Source: Rutpela maculata
Taxonomy: Eukaryota; Arthropoda; Insecta; Coleoptera; Cerambycidae
Assembly (NCBI GenBank): GCA_936432065.2
Contig: OW386292.2
Coordinates: 101,017,829-101,081,828 of the forward strand
Direction of reading: 5' to 3'
Length of the DNA stretch: 64,000 nucleotides
Shown here piece after piece: positions 22,512 through 32,130 of this stretch (positions within the stretch are counted from its first letter, which is position 1; each line of letters opens with the position of its first letter). Under the pieces are notes generated by a model. That model saw only the letters and a program-made list of their open reading frames with translations, was not told where the DNA came from and did no database searches. The translations under genes and the position numbers were made by a program.

Positions 22512-24450
22512 TGTTACGTTTCCGCTCCTCCCGATGTTGTTGGGTGGAGTGAACGCCTGTTTGGAGCCTTCAGGTTCCCCCGTTATCCCCGGGACAAGTC
22601 CCAAGAACGACGTGACAACCAGAAGAACCCCGGCTCTCGGCTAGCTACTTGTTTAGAGATAAGCGTGAGTTTTCTTACCTTTAGGTCGACCTTGTGGCTC
22701 TTATTTTATTTAGGGGAAAGTACACTACACACTTTTTATTTGACACCTGTCACACAATTCGTGTCTGGTAAAAGGAGGGCTTAAAAATGAATTTAATCTG
22801 GGGCGCCACCTGCAGCCTTAATTGAGATTACTGACCCCCTTTTACCAGGACGAAAACTCCTACAGGTAAATTTAGAAAGGATAAACTTTTAATTAAGAAA
22901 AAAAATAAAGATTGAAAAAATAATTGTGAAAAAATTTATTATAAAAGTATTCAGGTCGATATTAAAATTTACGTGAGCAAATTACATAATCATAAATGTA
23001 AAAAAAAAAGAAATAATAGCAATTTCAAATGTTCAACAAAGTTACGATCAAAAATAGTTATAACTAATAAAATGTTCCAAATTTCAAAAAGAGATGAAAT
23101 GATAATCTTAATTATACAGAAATGTACAGCAATAAAACAAGAACGAAATTTATGCTGATCAAGGACCTCATGGCCTGCATAAAAAAAAATATGTAACACC
23201 AGGTGGATGTTAATAATTCACCAATAATATTTAACACTACACAAAACTCTCACCGTGTCCTAAGGTGTCTCGTTAGACCTGGTGGACCACGTCGTCGTCT
23301 CGATGCTTACAGCGTGAAGACGTTGGCAAGAAATTTCAACCTGTGCTTGATTGTCGAAATAGTTCGGCTTAGTTGAGTAAATTTAATTTTACGAAAATGA
23401 ATCTCTAGGAACTGAAGTTTAATTGGCTTCTTTACAATAGGAAATGTTTCCCTCCTGACACGTGCTCCGTGTGGAAGAATATACCAAATGAATCCAAGAA
23501 TTTCTTTTTATTGAATCTTCACAATTTGATTGATAGAAAAACTAAATTCTCCTTATGGACTGAATTCCAAATAAACATTGTTTAATTTGTTCCGGCAAAT
23601 TAAAACCCCCCAGAAGTTTTTAATTTCATAAATTCTTCTGTTTAAACAAATGGAACTTCATCAAAAATTTGAGTACTAATTTTATTTTAGTACTTATTCT
23701 ATTTTACTAATTATTTTAATTTAGTAATTTTAGTTAATAATTTTACTTAATAACTTTTATTAACTTTTACTTAATAGTTTTACTTAAGCTGCCAGAACTA
23801 TAACGCCATCATAGGAAAGAAGGAAACCAAAATTAGATTTTACAAATACTCACATGGTCAATTGAACAAAAAAATATATAGCACAGAAGGTGCCTATATG
23901 TTATAAAAGAATAATAATAAAACTAATTTACCTCAAAATCTATTGATGCACTAGGTAATTGACGATACAACAAAATTAGACAAAGTCTCGGAGATATCGC
24001 AGTTGAGTCGCACAACTTTCATTGACAGTTCAGAATAGTAAAATGAATACCAATTAAGTTTCAATTACAAGGAAAGCTAATATGGTTTAAAAAACAACAG
24101 TTCTGTCAAGCGCTTTACGCCATCTGGATTTTGGTAGTATTATTAATATTTAAAGTAATAGATTAGTAATGGAAACTAATGTATTGTTTGACCACGAGTA
24201 AATGTAGATCCATAAAGAAATCTATGGTAACCTTGTTTCTTAATTAGTACAATAAATATTTAAAAAGAGGGTGCTGTATTGTAGAAATATATAAGTATAC
24301 AAAATGAGAAGTTTTTGTGATGTGTTTTACAATAGTACTTATTATTAAATGAACGGTAAAATTTTGTAACTTACTGAGTGATACTCAAAATATGGTCGGA
24401 AATAAAATAGGATTTTTGACTACGGCAAAAATTGTAACAGGTATGTTACA
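22512..24450. mobile_element. 1.94-kb LTR-like insertion in the hAT transposase exon
   Basis: Starts TGTTACG and ends TGTTACA, flanked by AAAT on both sides (22508-22511 and 24451-24454). Removal with one AAAT restores the transposase frame exactly at a Gly-Lys/Ser-Val junction, so the boundaries are firm. It contains no long open frame and I could not find a second internal LTR. It is either an unusually long solo LTR or a non-autonomous LTR-type element. A GC-rich block (22550-22860) lies near its left end. Confidence 0.75.
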
Positions 24451-25823
24451 AAATGTTCAGTTGAAGAAAGTTTCATCGATTTCATTCAAATTAATAAAAA
24501 AACTGGAAGTGGTCTTGCAGACGAAATTATAAAAAAACTAAATAATGACGGCTTACGACTATCAGACTGCCGAGGGCAAGCCTACGATAATGGTGCCAAC
24601 ATGGCTGGTATATATCGTGGAGTACAAGCACAAATTTTGCAAGAGAACGAGTATGCAACATTTTTACCATGTGCAGTCCATTCTTTAAATTTAGTTGGGG
24701 TGCATGCAGCTCTTGTAACACCAGAAATGGTAACATTCTTTGGCACGTTGCAACATATATTTACTTTCTTTTCGGGGTCAACACAGCGTTGGGAAGCTTT
24801 GTCAAATTTAAAATTGACTCTAAAAGGTCATTCTGAAACCAGATGGTCATCAAAGTATCAGTCAGTTCACTCCTTGTTTTATCAATTACCCGAAAATGAT
24901 GAAATAACCTATTCCACAGACTCTGTTTCATCAGCAAAGAGTTTGATAAAACTTATTGATTTTCAATTTATTTGTCTGTTAACTGTGCGGAATCAAATTT
25001 TTAGTAATATCGACAAGGTAAACAGCATTTTACAATACAAAACGCAGTCAATTGAAAGAGCAGCTAAACATATTGATGGTCTCCATAAGTATTTAAAGAA
25101 TTTTGGAGAAAACGAGATTGACAAAGCTATAGACGCCGCAAAGGATCTTTGTCAGCGGATTAATATAACATCAGAATTTCCAGAAAAAAGAAAACGGAAA
25201 ATAAAAAAAATGTTCGATCAGAAGGCCGACGATGAAACTCATTCTTTTATAAACTTGAAGAAATTTAAAATCCAGCTGTATAATGTACTTGATGCGTTAA
25301 TTTCTCAAATGGACTGGAGATTTAAAACTTTGTCACAGATAGCTTCGGATTTTTCTTTTCTAACAGGACCCAGTCTTTTGGAAAAACCTACTGGAGATCT
25401 TAAAAAAGCAGCAGCTGACTTAGCACTAAAATATAAACAAGATCTCGATGCAAACGAACTTAGTTTGGAGATTGAAAGTTTTAAATACCAAGCTTGTTCT
25501 TTAATACCCAACCTAAAGGCGGCTAACTTAATAACTGTGTTAAATTTTATTCATGAATATGGGTTATCGTCGAATTATCCAAATATAGAAATATGTCTTC
25601 GCATAGCACTAACACTGCCAGTCACTTCCGCCTCTTGCGAGAGATCCTTTAGTAAGCTGAAACTTGTAAAAACGTACTTAAGATCGCAAATAGGGCAAGA
25701 GCGGTTGACGAATTTAGCCATATGTCATGACATTATAGAAAAATTTGTTAGTGAAAAATCAAGAAAAGTTGCATTCTAGTTTTATTTTCTGATTGATGTT
25801 AATTTTTAACTTTGCAGTTTGTG

Positions 25824-25825
<2 letters not shown>

Positions 25826-25895
<70 letters not shown>
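25826..25895. repeat. (AT)n microsatellite, about 70 bp
   Basis: Pure AT repeat 47 bp after the hAT transposase stop, in the presumed 3' UTR of that element. Confidence 0.97.
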
Positions 25896-25898
<3 letters not shown>

Positions 25899-25899
25899 C

Positions 25900-27000
25900 A
25901 TTTGTATCGTGTCCGCCTCCTTACAAATTTGTGGCGCCCGCACCTCCACTAGAAATAATATAGATAGATTAGTTCTGTTTACATATACATAACCGCCAAA
26001 TTTCACTTACCAAGGGCACGCGGAGAGGGGAAAGGATTTTTATCTTTTTTACATACACTTTTTTGTTCATACGATTGGTATGTTTACACCTCGTTATATA
26101 AATAGTACCTCTCTGACTCAATGTATTTAAAACTGTTATATATAACGGTAGACTTTGCCTCCTTCGAGGTTGCCAGATTTCTATAGTGTAAAATGCTCTA
26201 GCGCTTGCGCAATTAGTTGCGCTATGCAATCGTGTGCGTTTGTTATTATGATGATTCATATTGTGTAAGTTATACTCTATCAGATTACATTGGTGTTTTA
26301 CCCGATAATGTGCGATTATCTGTTTTAAAATGAACCGTTCACGCTAAATATCTATTGTAGAATAATGTATGTAATTCAAAATATGTTCTTAAGGGAATTA
26401 TTATTACTATTTAAAATGCTTTTCAAAAGACATCACTGAATCATTTCAATTTTGTAACACAATTGTTACATATTAGTCCACGTAAATTAGATATTTTAGA
26501 AGAAATAATTTATAAAGTAATAATATTTGGGATGCGTAATCTAGATAGGGTTCGAAATAGATACCCGAATAGTTCCCCACAATTTAGGGGTGAAACGTCC
26601 GTAATGATTATGAATAGAGCTGCTTCGGCCATATTACGGGGACTTAACGCTGGTTTTTCACTTTTATCTTGTAAACCGTTCGTCGAAAGAGAAAAAAGTA
26701 TAGGAAATAAAAAAATCGTCATGTTAAATTCTGCATAAAAATGTACTATTAACCTTGTAGCGTATCCTCACCTATTTCTCGCTAACAGCGTCCGAACAGA
26801 GGCGTAGTTTGGGGCGCAGAGGTAAAAATCCATCCTATTCCAAGTTTGACTCCGAATATTTTAAAACCGGTTACTTTAACGAGAAAAATGCTCAGGAATG
26901 AATTTATTGAGCAGAATTTTCTCTATTAGATGCATATATAGAGGGTTTTGTCGCAAGTAGTTTATGTATTTCCCCTTCTTTGCAATTATATTAAAGGATA
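25900..27000. other. Unassigned; one unrecognised 91-codon frame
   Basis: A frame at 26463-26738 (contains MNRAASAILRGLNAGF) has no known domain I can name and may be chance. CAGAGGCGTAGTTTGGGG near 26812 resembles a hAT-type terminus without a visible partner. Confidence 0.35.
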
Positions 27001-27009
27001 ATCTGTACT

Positions 27010-27977
27010 GTTCACACAAAAGAAGATTTGGAGTCATATTTCAACTCTGAGCTTGCTTCAATTCCACTTCTTCTCTTCAATAAGAAAGGGATAATGAGGA
27101 AAATTAAGAAATCGTTTGAATGATATTTTCAATGCTGTACGAGAGAGGCCAATAGATTTTTCCGATTGCCAGTTCATTGTTGATGGCGGCAATTTGATTC
27201 ATCGTGTAGTATGGCCGAAGCAGCTTTATTCGTAAACATTACGGCCAAAAAGTGACTGTAGTGTTTGACGGATATGCTGACTGCAGTATGAAGAGCATCG
27301 AAAGACAGCAGCGTCTTTTGAAACGCATTTCACCGGAAATTGTTTTTCATGAGAACACGCCAGTGACTGAAACGCAAAATAAAATGATAAACAATCTCAC
27401 AAAAAGGAACGGTTTATTTCGCAATTGGTGGAGAGATTTAAAAACGAGGGAATCAAAACAATTACTGCTGTAGACGACGTTGACGTACTCATAGTTCAAA
27501 CCGCCTTAAACGAATCTCATGGAAACGATACAGTGGTCATCCTCGGACAAGATATTGATCTTCTCGCATTGATTATCGCCCTCGCACCTGAAGATAAAGA
27601 TATCCGTTTCTTAAGAGAGGCTTAGAGAAATAAATAAAAGATAAAGACTCTCGTGACTTGCAGTCCTCGGAAGTTTTAAAAAGCTGTATGGCCACACGTT
27701 CAGTGGATGCGATAACACTTCAGCTTTCTTTGGTAAAGGAAAAGTGCAAACGGTGGAATGCGTCAATAAAAGAAAAGATCTCGAAGAGGTTGTCCGTATA
27801 TTCAACAACCGTAGCTCAACGAAAAAAGAAATTACATCTTTGAATCATCAAAGATTCATTATCTTCAATAAGTTAGTCCGCCAATCTAGTACTACCGGGA
27901 TTCTACGAAGACTGCCAGCAACATCCGAGGCATTACGTCAACATTCTTACAGAGTATTTCTCCAAATTCATGTTTGA
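27010..27977 (+). pseudogene. Decayed PIN/FEN-like protein of a repeated invertebrate family
   Basis: Successive frames give KEDLESYFNSELASIPLLLF (about 27030), FIVDGGNLIHRVVW (about 27175), VVFDGYADCSMKS (27252-27473 frame) and a VDDVDVLIVQTAL plus VVILGQDIDLLALIIALAP block (27425-27625). TFSGCDNTSAFFGKGKVQ (about 27695) and a C-terminal LPATSEALRQHSYRVFLQI (27744-27977 frame) follow. I know this order from uncharacterised multicopy genes in insects and cnidarians. The spaced acidic residues (DG, DDVD, QDID) suggest a PIN/5'-nuclease-like fold, which is inference. Several frameshifts and stops (for example 27623-27625) make this a pseudogene. No terminal repeats were found. Confidence 0.55.
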
Positions 27978-28080
27978 CGAGGAGAACCAACGGAATGCAG
28001 AAAAGCAGAAAATAATATAAAATATTTCTAAGAGATGATATACTTAAAGAAGTAAAATGTTCAAAACTTAATCATTTTGC

Positions 28081-28292
28081 AGCAAAAATGTAAATATTTC
28101 CCTCCAGCAAGAGAAAATTTTTTGAATTGTTTAAAAATTTTTGAAAAGCATTTGAGATGACTCCAACAAACTATCATTAATTAGTATAGCAAAATTTATG
28201 ATTAACCAACAAATATATTCTAGAGTTTTGGTCTCGAATGCTTTTTAAAACATTTTTATTTCTTGCTAGAGGGAAATACTTACATTTTTGCT
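28081..28292. repeat. Inverted repeat, arms about 65-80 bp
   Basis: AGCAAAAATGTAAATATTTCC at the left matches, inverted, GGAAATACTTACATTTTTGCT at the right. The match continues inward to AAAGCATTTGAGA / TCTCGAATGCTTT, leaving a loop of about 70 bases. It is probably a small foldback element; no target duplication is evident. Confidence 0.8.
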
Positions 28293-28891
28293 CCAGAATA
28301 ATCTAGGTTTTTAAAATATATTTGGAAGGTGGAAGATTACACTGGTCAACATTCAGTTTGAAAAAATACACCGGACTCTACCTAGGTACCCAGGGATTTT
28401 GGGGTCGCTGATTCCGTTGCCGAGGTCGGTTAAGCTCTATCACGTCAGGTTCAAGGTCATTTGAAGGTCAACCTAAGAAAAGGTTCTTGAAAAAATCTAA
28501 AAAAATTCACAGAGGCTCCTGGGGGGTCTCTGAGTCCGAATCCGATGTCGGTTGACCTTTATCACCTCATGTTCAAGGTCATTTGAAGGTCAAAGTAAGA
28601 ATAGGAGGTGAAAAAAATTAGAAAAAATTTATACGAATGCTCACCTGCCTACTTATTGTCTGTTTATCTGTCTGTCCTTATACCTGCACACCTGTTTGTT
28701 TGCTTGTTAGTCTGTATTTATCATCCGCCTGCATTTTCTCTCTGTCCATCTATTTGACATCCTGCCTTTCTGTCAGTAATTCTGTCTGACTGAATGACTA
28801 AATGTTTCCATCTGACAGTCTGTCTGCCTCCTTGTCAGTTTGTCTGACTCAGGAAACCATTAAATTACTTTGACCCTGACAGGATTGAGCT

Positions 28892-29065
28892 CAGGGCCGG
28901 TTTTAGGTAACCGGAGGCCCTAAGCTCTAGGTATGTTTTTCGTTGAAGTTTTCTCTTCTAATAAAATAAACGTGCATATCTGCGTATGAAATCTGAGTTC
29001 TGAGACCCCCTAAATGCGAGGCCCTAAGCTGGCGTTTACTCAGCTCATAGGCAAAACCAGCACTG
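28892..29065. mobile_element. 174-bp hAT MITE
   Basis: Ends CAGGGCCGGTTTTAGG and AAAACCAGCACTG are inverted copies, and ATTGAGCT is repeated exactly on both sides (28884-28891 and 29066-29073). An 8-bp duplication and CAG...CTG ends define the hAT superfamily. It has no coding capacity and sits inside the foldback element, so it is younger than it. Confidence 0.92.
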
Positions 29066-29279
29066 ATTGAGCTCCAAGTGAGTGAAGCCAACGCCCGTGG
29101 TACTCTTTACTTGCATGTTCGCTCTGCTTCTGCAACTATACCTAAAGGCCATCCTTTCACAGAAGAAAATAGGTAGGTGATTCATTGAGTTAAATATATT
29201 TGCACTGAGATAGCCGAAGAATCTTCATGTGCAGCTAAAGCTGGCGAACGAATGCCGGCTTGAAATGACCTCAGAATGA

Positions 29280-30000
29280 CCTTGAAATAACCTCTGGATG
29301 CCTCTTTTTTTTTAAGGGTAAGCGAACAATGGATTCGGACTCAGCGACCCGAAAAACCTGTGTGAATTTTTTCAGATTCTTTCAACCACCTTTTCTTACT
29401 TTAACCTTCAAATGACCTTGAAACTGACGTGATAGAGGTCAACCGACATCGAATGCAGACTCAGCGACTCAAAAAACCTATATATAAGTTTTTTCAGATT
29501 TTTTGACAGCTTCTCCTCTGTTTTTTCTCAAATTAACCTTGAAATGATCTCCGGATGCCTTTTAAGGGTAAACGAACACCGGATTCGGACTCACCGATCC
29601 CAAAAACCTATGCGTGAATTTTTTCAGATTTTTTCAATCACCTTTTCTTAGTTTGACCTTCAAGTGACCTTGAAACTGACGTGATAAAGGTCAACCGGCA
29701 TCGGATACAGACTCAGCGACCCAAAAACCCTATATGTAAATTTGTTCAGATTTTTTAACAGTTTCCTCTCCGTTTTTCTCAAATTAACCTTGAAATGACC
29801 TCCGGATGCCTTTTAAGGGTAAGCGAACACCGAATTCGGACTCAGCGACCCCAAAAACCTATGTGTAAATTTTCTCAGATTTTTTCAACCACCTTTTCTT
29901 AGTTTGACCTTCAGATGTCCTTGAACCTGACGTGATAGAGCTTAACCGACGGCATCGGAATCAGCGACCCCAAAAACCCCTGGGTACCTAGGTAGAGCCC
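29280..30000. repeat. Tandem units of 251-257 bp
   Basis: Units begin CCTTGAAAT...GGATGCC at 29280, 29537 and 29788. Each contains a GGATTCGGACTCAGCGACCC-like block, a TTTTTCAGATTTTTT block and TTGACCTTCAA...GACGTGAT. They form the right side of the foldback element. Confidence 0.9.
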
Positions 30001-30035
30001 TGTGTATTTTTTAAACTAAATGTTGACCTGTGTTA

Positions 30036-30819
30036 TTATTATTCTTTTATTTTCTACTTTTTAGCCCCCCCCCCAATAAAAATCGTCTTCTAATTTTTTT
30101 TTACTTTTACTATATAAGGCCAGCAGCAGTGACAAATAGTGGATTAAGGGCAACTAGTTACGTTAAGGAATGTTCGTGCCTTGTTAAATAAATACCTTAA
30201 ACAAATACCTTTTTTAATTTGCTCTAAGCTATAAAGGGGCACAAAAATATTTGTTTCTGAACAAAATAAACGTTTTTTATTCCCAAATTGAAAAAATTTA
30301 AAAACCCATTGATCTCTAGAAAGTATTATTTCTGTGTATAAAAGTTATTTAAATTTTTAGTAAGATAATTTTAGTTACCATAACTATAGATGTATTTAGG
30401 AATAGTATGCCTCTTTACTATGTTGCCAAGTTTAGGAGGCGATATCGCTACTTTATTGTAAGGAAGCATTTAATACCTATATACATCAAGTGTTTAAAAC
30501 AGCAGCGCCACCTGGCAAAAAATGTAGTGGACTATGGTGTATGTTTACATATGTTTATAGGTATTTTCCGCCTCCAAAAAAAGTGTCGTTAAATGCTTCT
30601 ATCTCTCTATTTCTTCCCTTTTTGTCATAATCTTATATGCGCACCAATAAAGCTGATCATTATTGATAATAATGAGTCATGAATTTACTAATTATCAAGA
30701 CATTCGCGATGAAAACAACACAAAACGTCTCCGCCTCCGAAATCGGAGGCGAACGCGTAAAATCGGAGGCAAACACCACCTAACCATATAACATTCGGAG
30801 GTGTATGAGTACTAAATGC

Positions 30820-30821
<2 letters not shown>
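30036..30821. other. Non-coding; C10 run and short palindromes
   Basis: Carries a run of C near 30066 and short inverted GCCTCCGA/TCGGAGGC pairs at 30732-30770. A 61-codon frame at 30407-30592 is not convincing. No LTR for the gypsy element downstream could be found here. Confidence 0.4.

Positions 30822-30879
<58 letters not shown>
30822..30879. repeat. (AT)n microsatellite, about 58 bp
   Basis: Pure AT repeat about 120 bp upstream of the gypsy gag start, where a 5' LTR and primer-binding site would be expected. Confidence 0.96.
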
Positions 30880-30882
<3 letters not shown>

Positions 30883-30999
30883 CAACAGAGGAGTGTTTTT
30901 TTGATCTTTTTAGATAGATATATATTGATTCTTGGAACGAATAAACAAAAATCAAGTATCATAGATAGGTTTCTATAAGCGTTAATTCATTTTACGATC

Positions 31000-32130
31000 A
31001 TGTCGGACGACGAAATACAATTAGAAACTGAAGTATCAAATTCGCGAATCGAATGGATCAACGAGTTGGATCGTAATGGGTTAATCAACGAACTAAAGAA
31101 ATGGAATGTAGAGACGAAAGGAAAGACGGACGACTTACGAAAACGACTAAAAAGATTCGTAGAAGCTATACACGAATTAATAACTACCCGAAATCGCGGA
31201 GACGAGGCAAGGCCAACAACACGAAATTCGGGCGCAAAGGAGATGCGTGAGGTTCTTAATCAAATCCGAAAATGGCAAATATTTTATAATGGAAAATCCA
31301 ACCAAGAAGCAATATTATTTATTGAAAGGTTGATCGATTTGAAGGGGGAATACGAGATCGAAGAAGAAGTATTACTACGAGCCATTCCCGAATTGTTGAA
31401 AGATAAAGCGGGTACGTGGTACCGAGTAAACAGAGAGTATTGTACGTCCTGGGCAGCGTTCCTGACAGAGTTCAAAGCGTTTTATTTTCCCGAAAATTAC
31501 ATAGAAAACCTAGAAGACGAAATCTTCCAAAGGAAGCAAAAGATTAATGGGAGAGGAAAAGATTATGTGTTAGAGATGCAAAATATGATGAAACATCATG
31601 GGGGTTACAGTAAAGAAAAAGAGTTAAACATGATATAAAAGAATTTAAATCCTGATTACAAATATTATGTACGAAGACATGACTTTAATGATTTGAAGAC
31701 ATTCCTAAAACTAATGGAGGATCATGAAAAGGTACAGTCAGAAGCCGAGAAACAAAATTCGACATACGAATTGACGCGACGTAATAATAGCGGATATTTT
31801 AGGAACGGCATACTCAGCCAAGGCAGGAATCACAACTCCCAATATAGAAATAATTATAGGATAAATTACCGAAACGCGCCTGACAGGAGTTATCGTTATC
31901 AAAGTAGAAATAATGAGAATAACGGTCCTAGAAATGAAATAGCGCGGATAGGAAGAAACGTTGGAACAAGTTTAAACAATAACAACGGGAGGCCAAATAC
32001 GACGAATGATTCCAGGATATACTGCTACGGATGCGGCCGTCCTGACGTGTTAATAACGGATTGTAATTGTAGGCGAGACTCGGGAAATGAAGAAAGGATT
32101 GGACAAACCGGAGGGGAGACCAATCTATAA
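31000..32130 (+). pseudogene. Gag with N-terminal SAP-like motif and Cys knuckle
   Basis: Gag forms the particle and binds RNA. The ATG at 31000 opens a 376-codon frame interrupted by one TAA at 31636-31638. Residues about 22-57 (LDRNGLINELKKW...KTDDLRKRLKRF) match a SAP motif, a helix-turn-helix usually found in chromatin proteins. Residues 85-230 resemble the retrotransposon capsid domain (WQIFYNGKSNQEAILFIERL, LLRAIPELLKDKAGTWYR). An Asn/Arg-rich nucleocapsid part follows, ending with CYGCGRPDVLITDC, a variant knuckle in which the usual Gly-His is absent. The pol frame overlaps the last 40 bases in the -1 register, which fits -1 frameshifting. Confidence 0.8.

Larger units (their letters stand above)
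20926..25779 (+). pseudogene. hAT transposase with TTF-type zinc finger and C-terminal dimerisation domain
   Basis: Exon 2 (20926-21211) encodes a basic start (KKPSG, then KFKKLREARKDKEQKL in a shifted frame) and a low-complexity Ser/Asn linker. The donor GAAG|GTACGT and acceptor CTCCTTTAG (21656) are in matching phase. Exon 3 encodes the TTF-type zinc finger (FTAEWFKKTL, CFPCLLF, FCDWKHLNPRVGEHENSVHRKC; about residues 60-130). It continues with the DUF4371-like catalytic core (YYSISFDCTPDVAHTEQM; later GQAYDNGANMAGIYRGVQ and CAVHSLNLVG). The C-terminal hAT dimerisation block follows (ICLRIALTLPVTSASCERSFSKLKLVKTYLRS). It is broken by an early frameshift near 20955, a TGA at 22229-22231, a TAA near 22283 and the 1.94-kb insertion. 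Confidence 0.85.
20577..25900 (+). mobile_element. hAT-superfamily transposon (TTF-zinc-finger/ZMYM-like), nested and dead
   Basis: A left terminus CAGGGCAACCGGGG at 20577 has the form of a hAT inverted repeat. The transposase gene has at least three exons: 20926-21211, then 21657-22511 continued at 24455-25779, with an earlier possible donor at 20858. The right terminal repeat was not found; sequence after the stop is an (AT)n array and then unassigned, so the right limit is approximate. Two later insertions sit inside it: a hairpin element in the second intron and a 1.94-kb LTR-like sequence in the last exon. Confidence 0.75.
28340..30032. mobile_element. 1.69-kb foldback element with repeated subterminal units
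   Basis: Ends CACTGGTCAACATT and AATGTTGACCTGTG are inverted copies, flanked by TTA on both sides (28337-28339 and 30033-30035). Inverted similarity extends at least 150 bp inward, including CTACCTAGGTACCCAGGG and AGCTCTATCACGTCAGGTTCAAGG and their complements. The right half is built of tandem units of about 250 bp, and inverted versions lie in the left half (28370-28620). The middle (28640-28860) is a CTGT-rich low-complexity stretch. No transposase frame is present, so it is non-autonomous. Confidence 0.8.
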
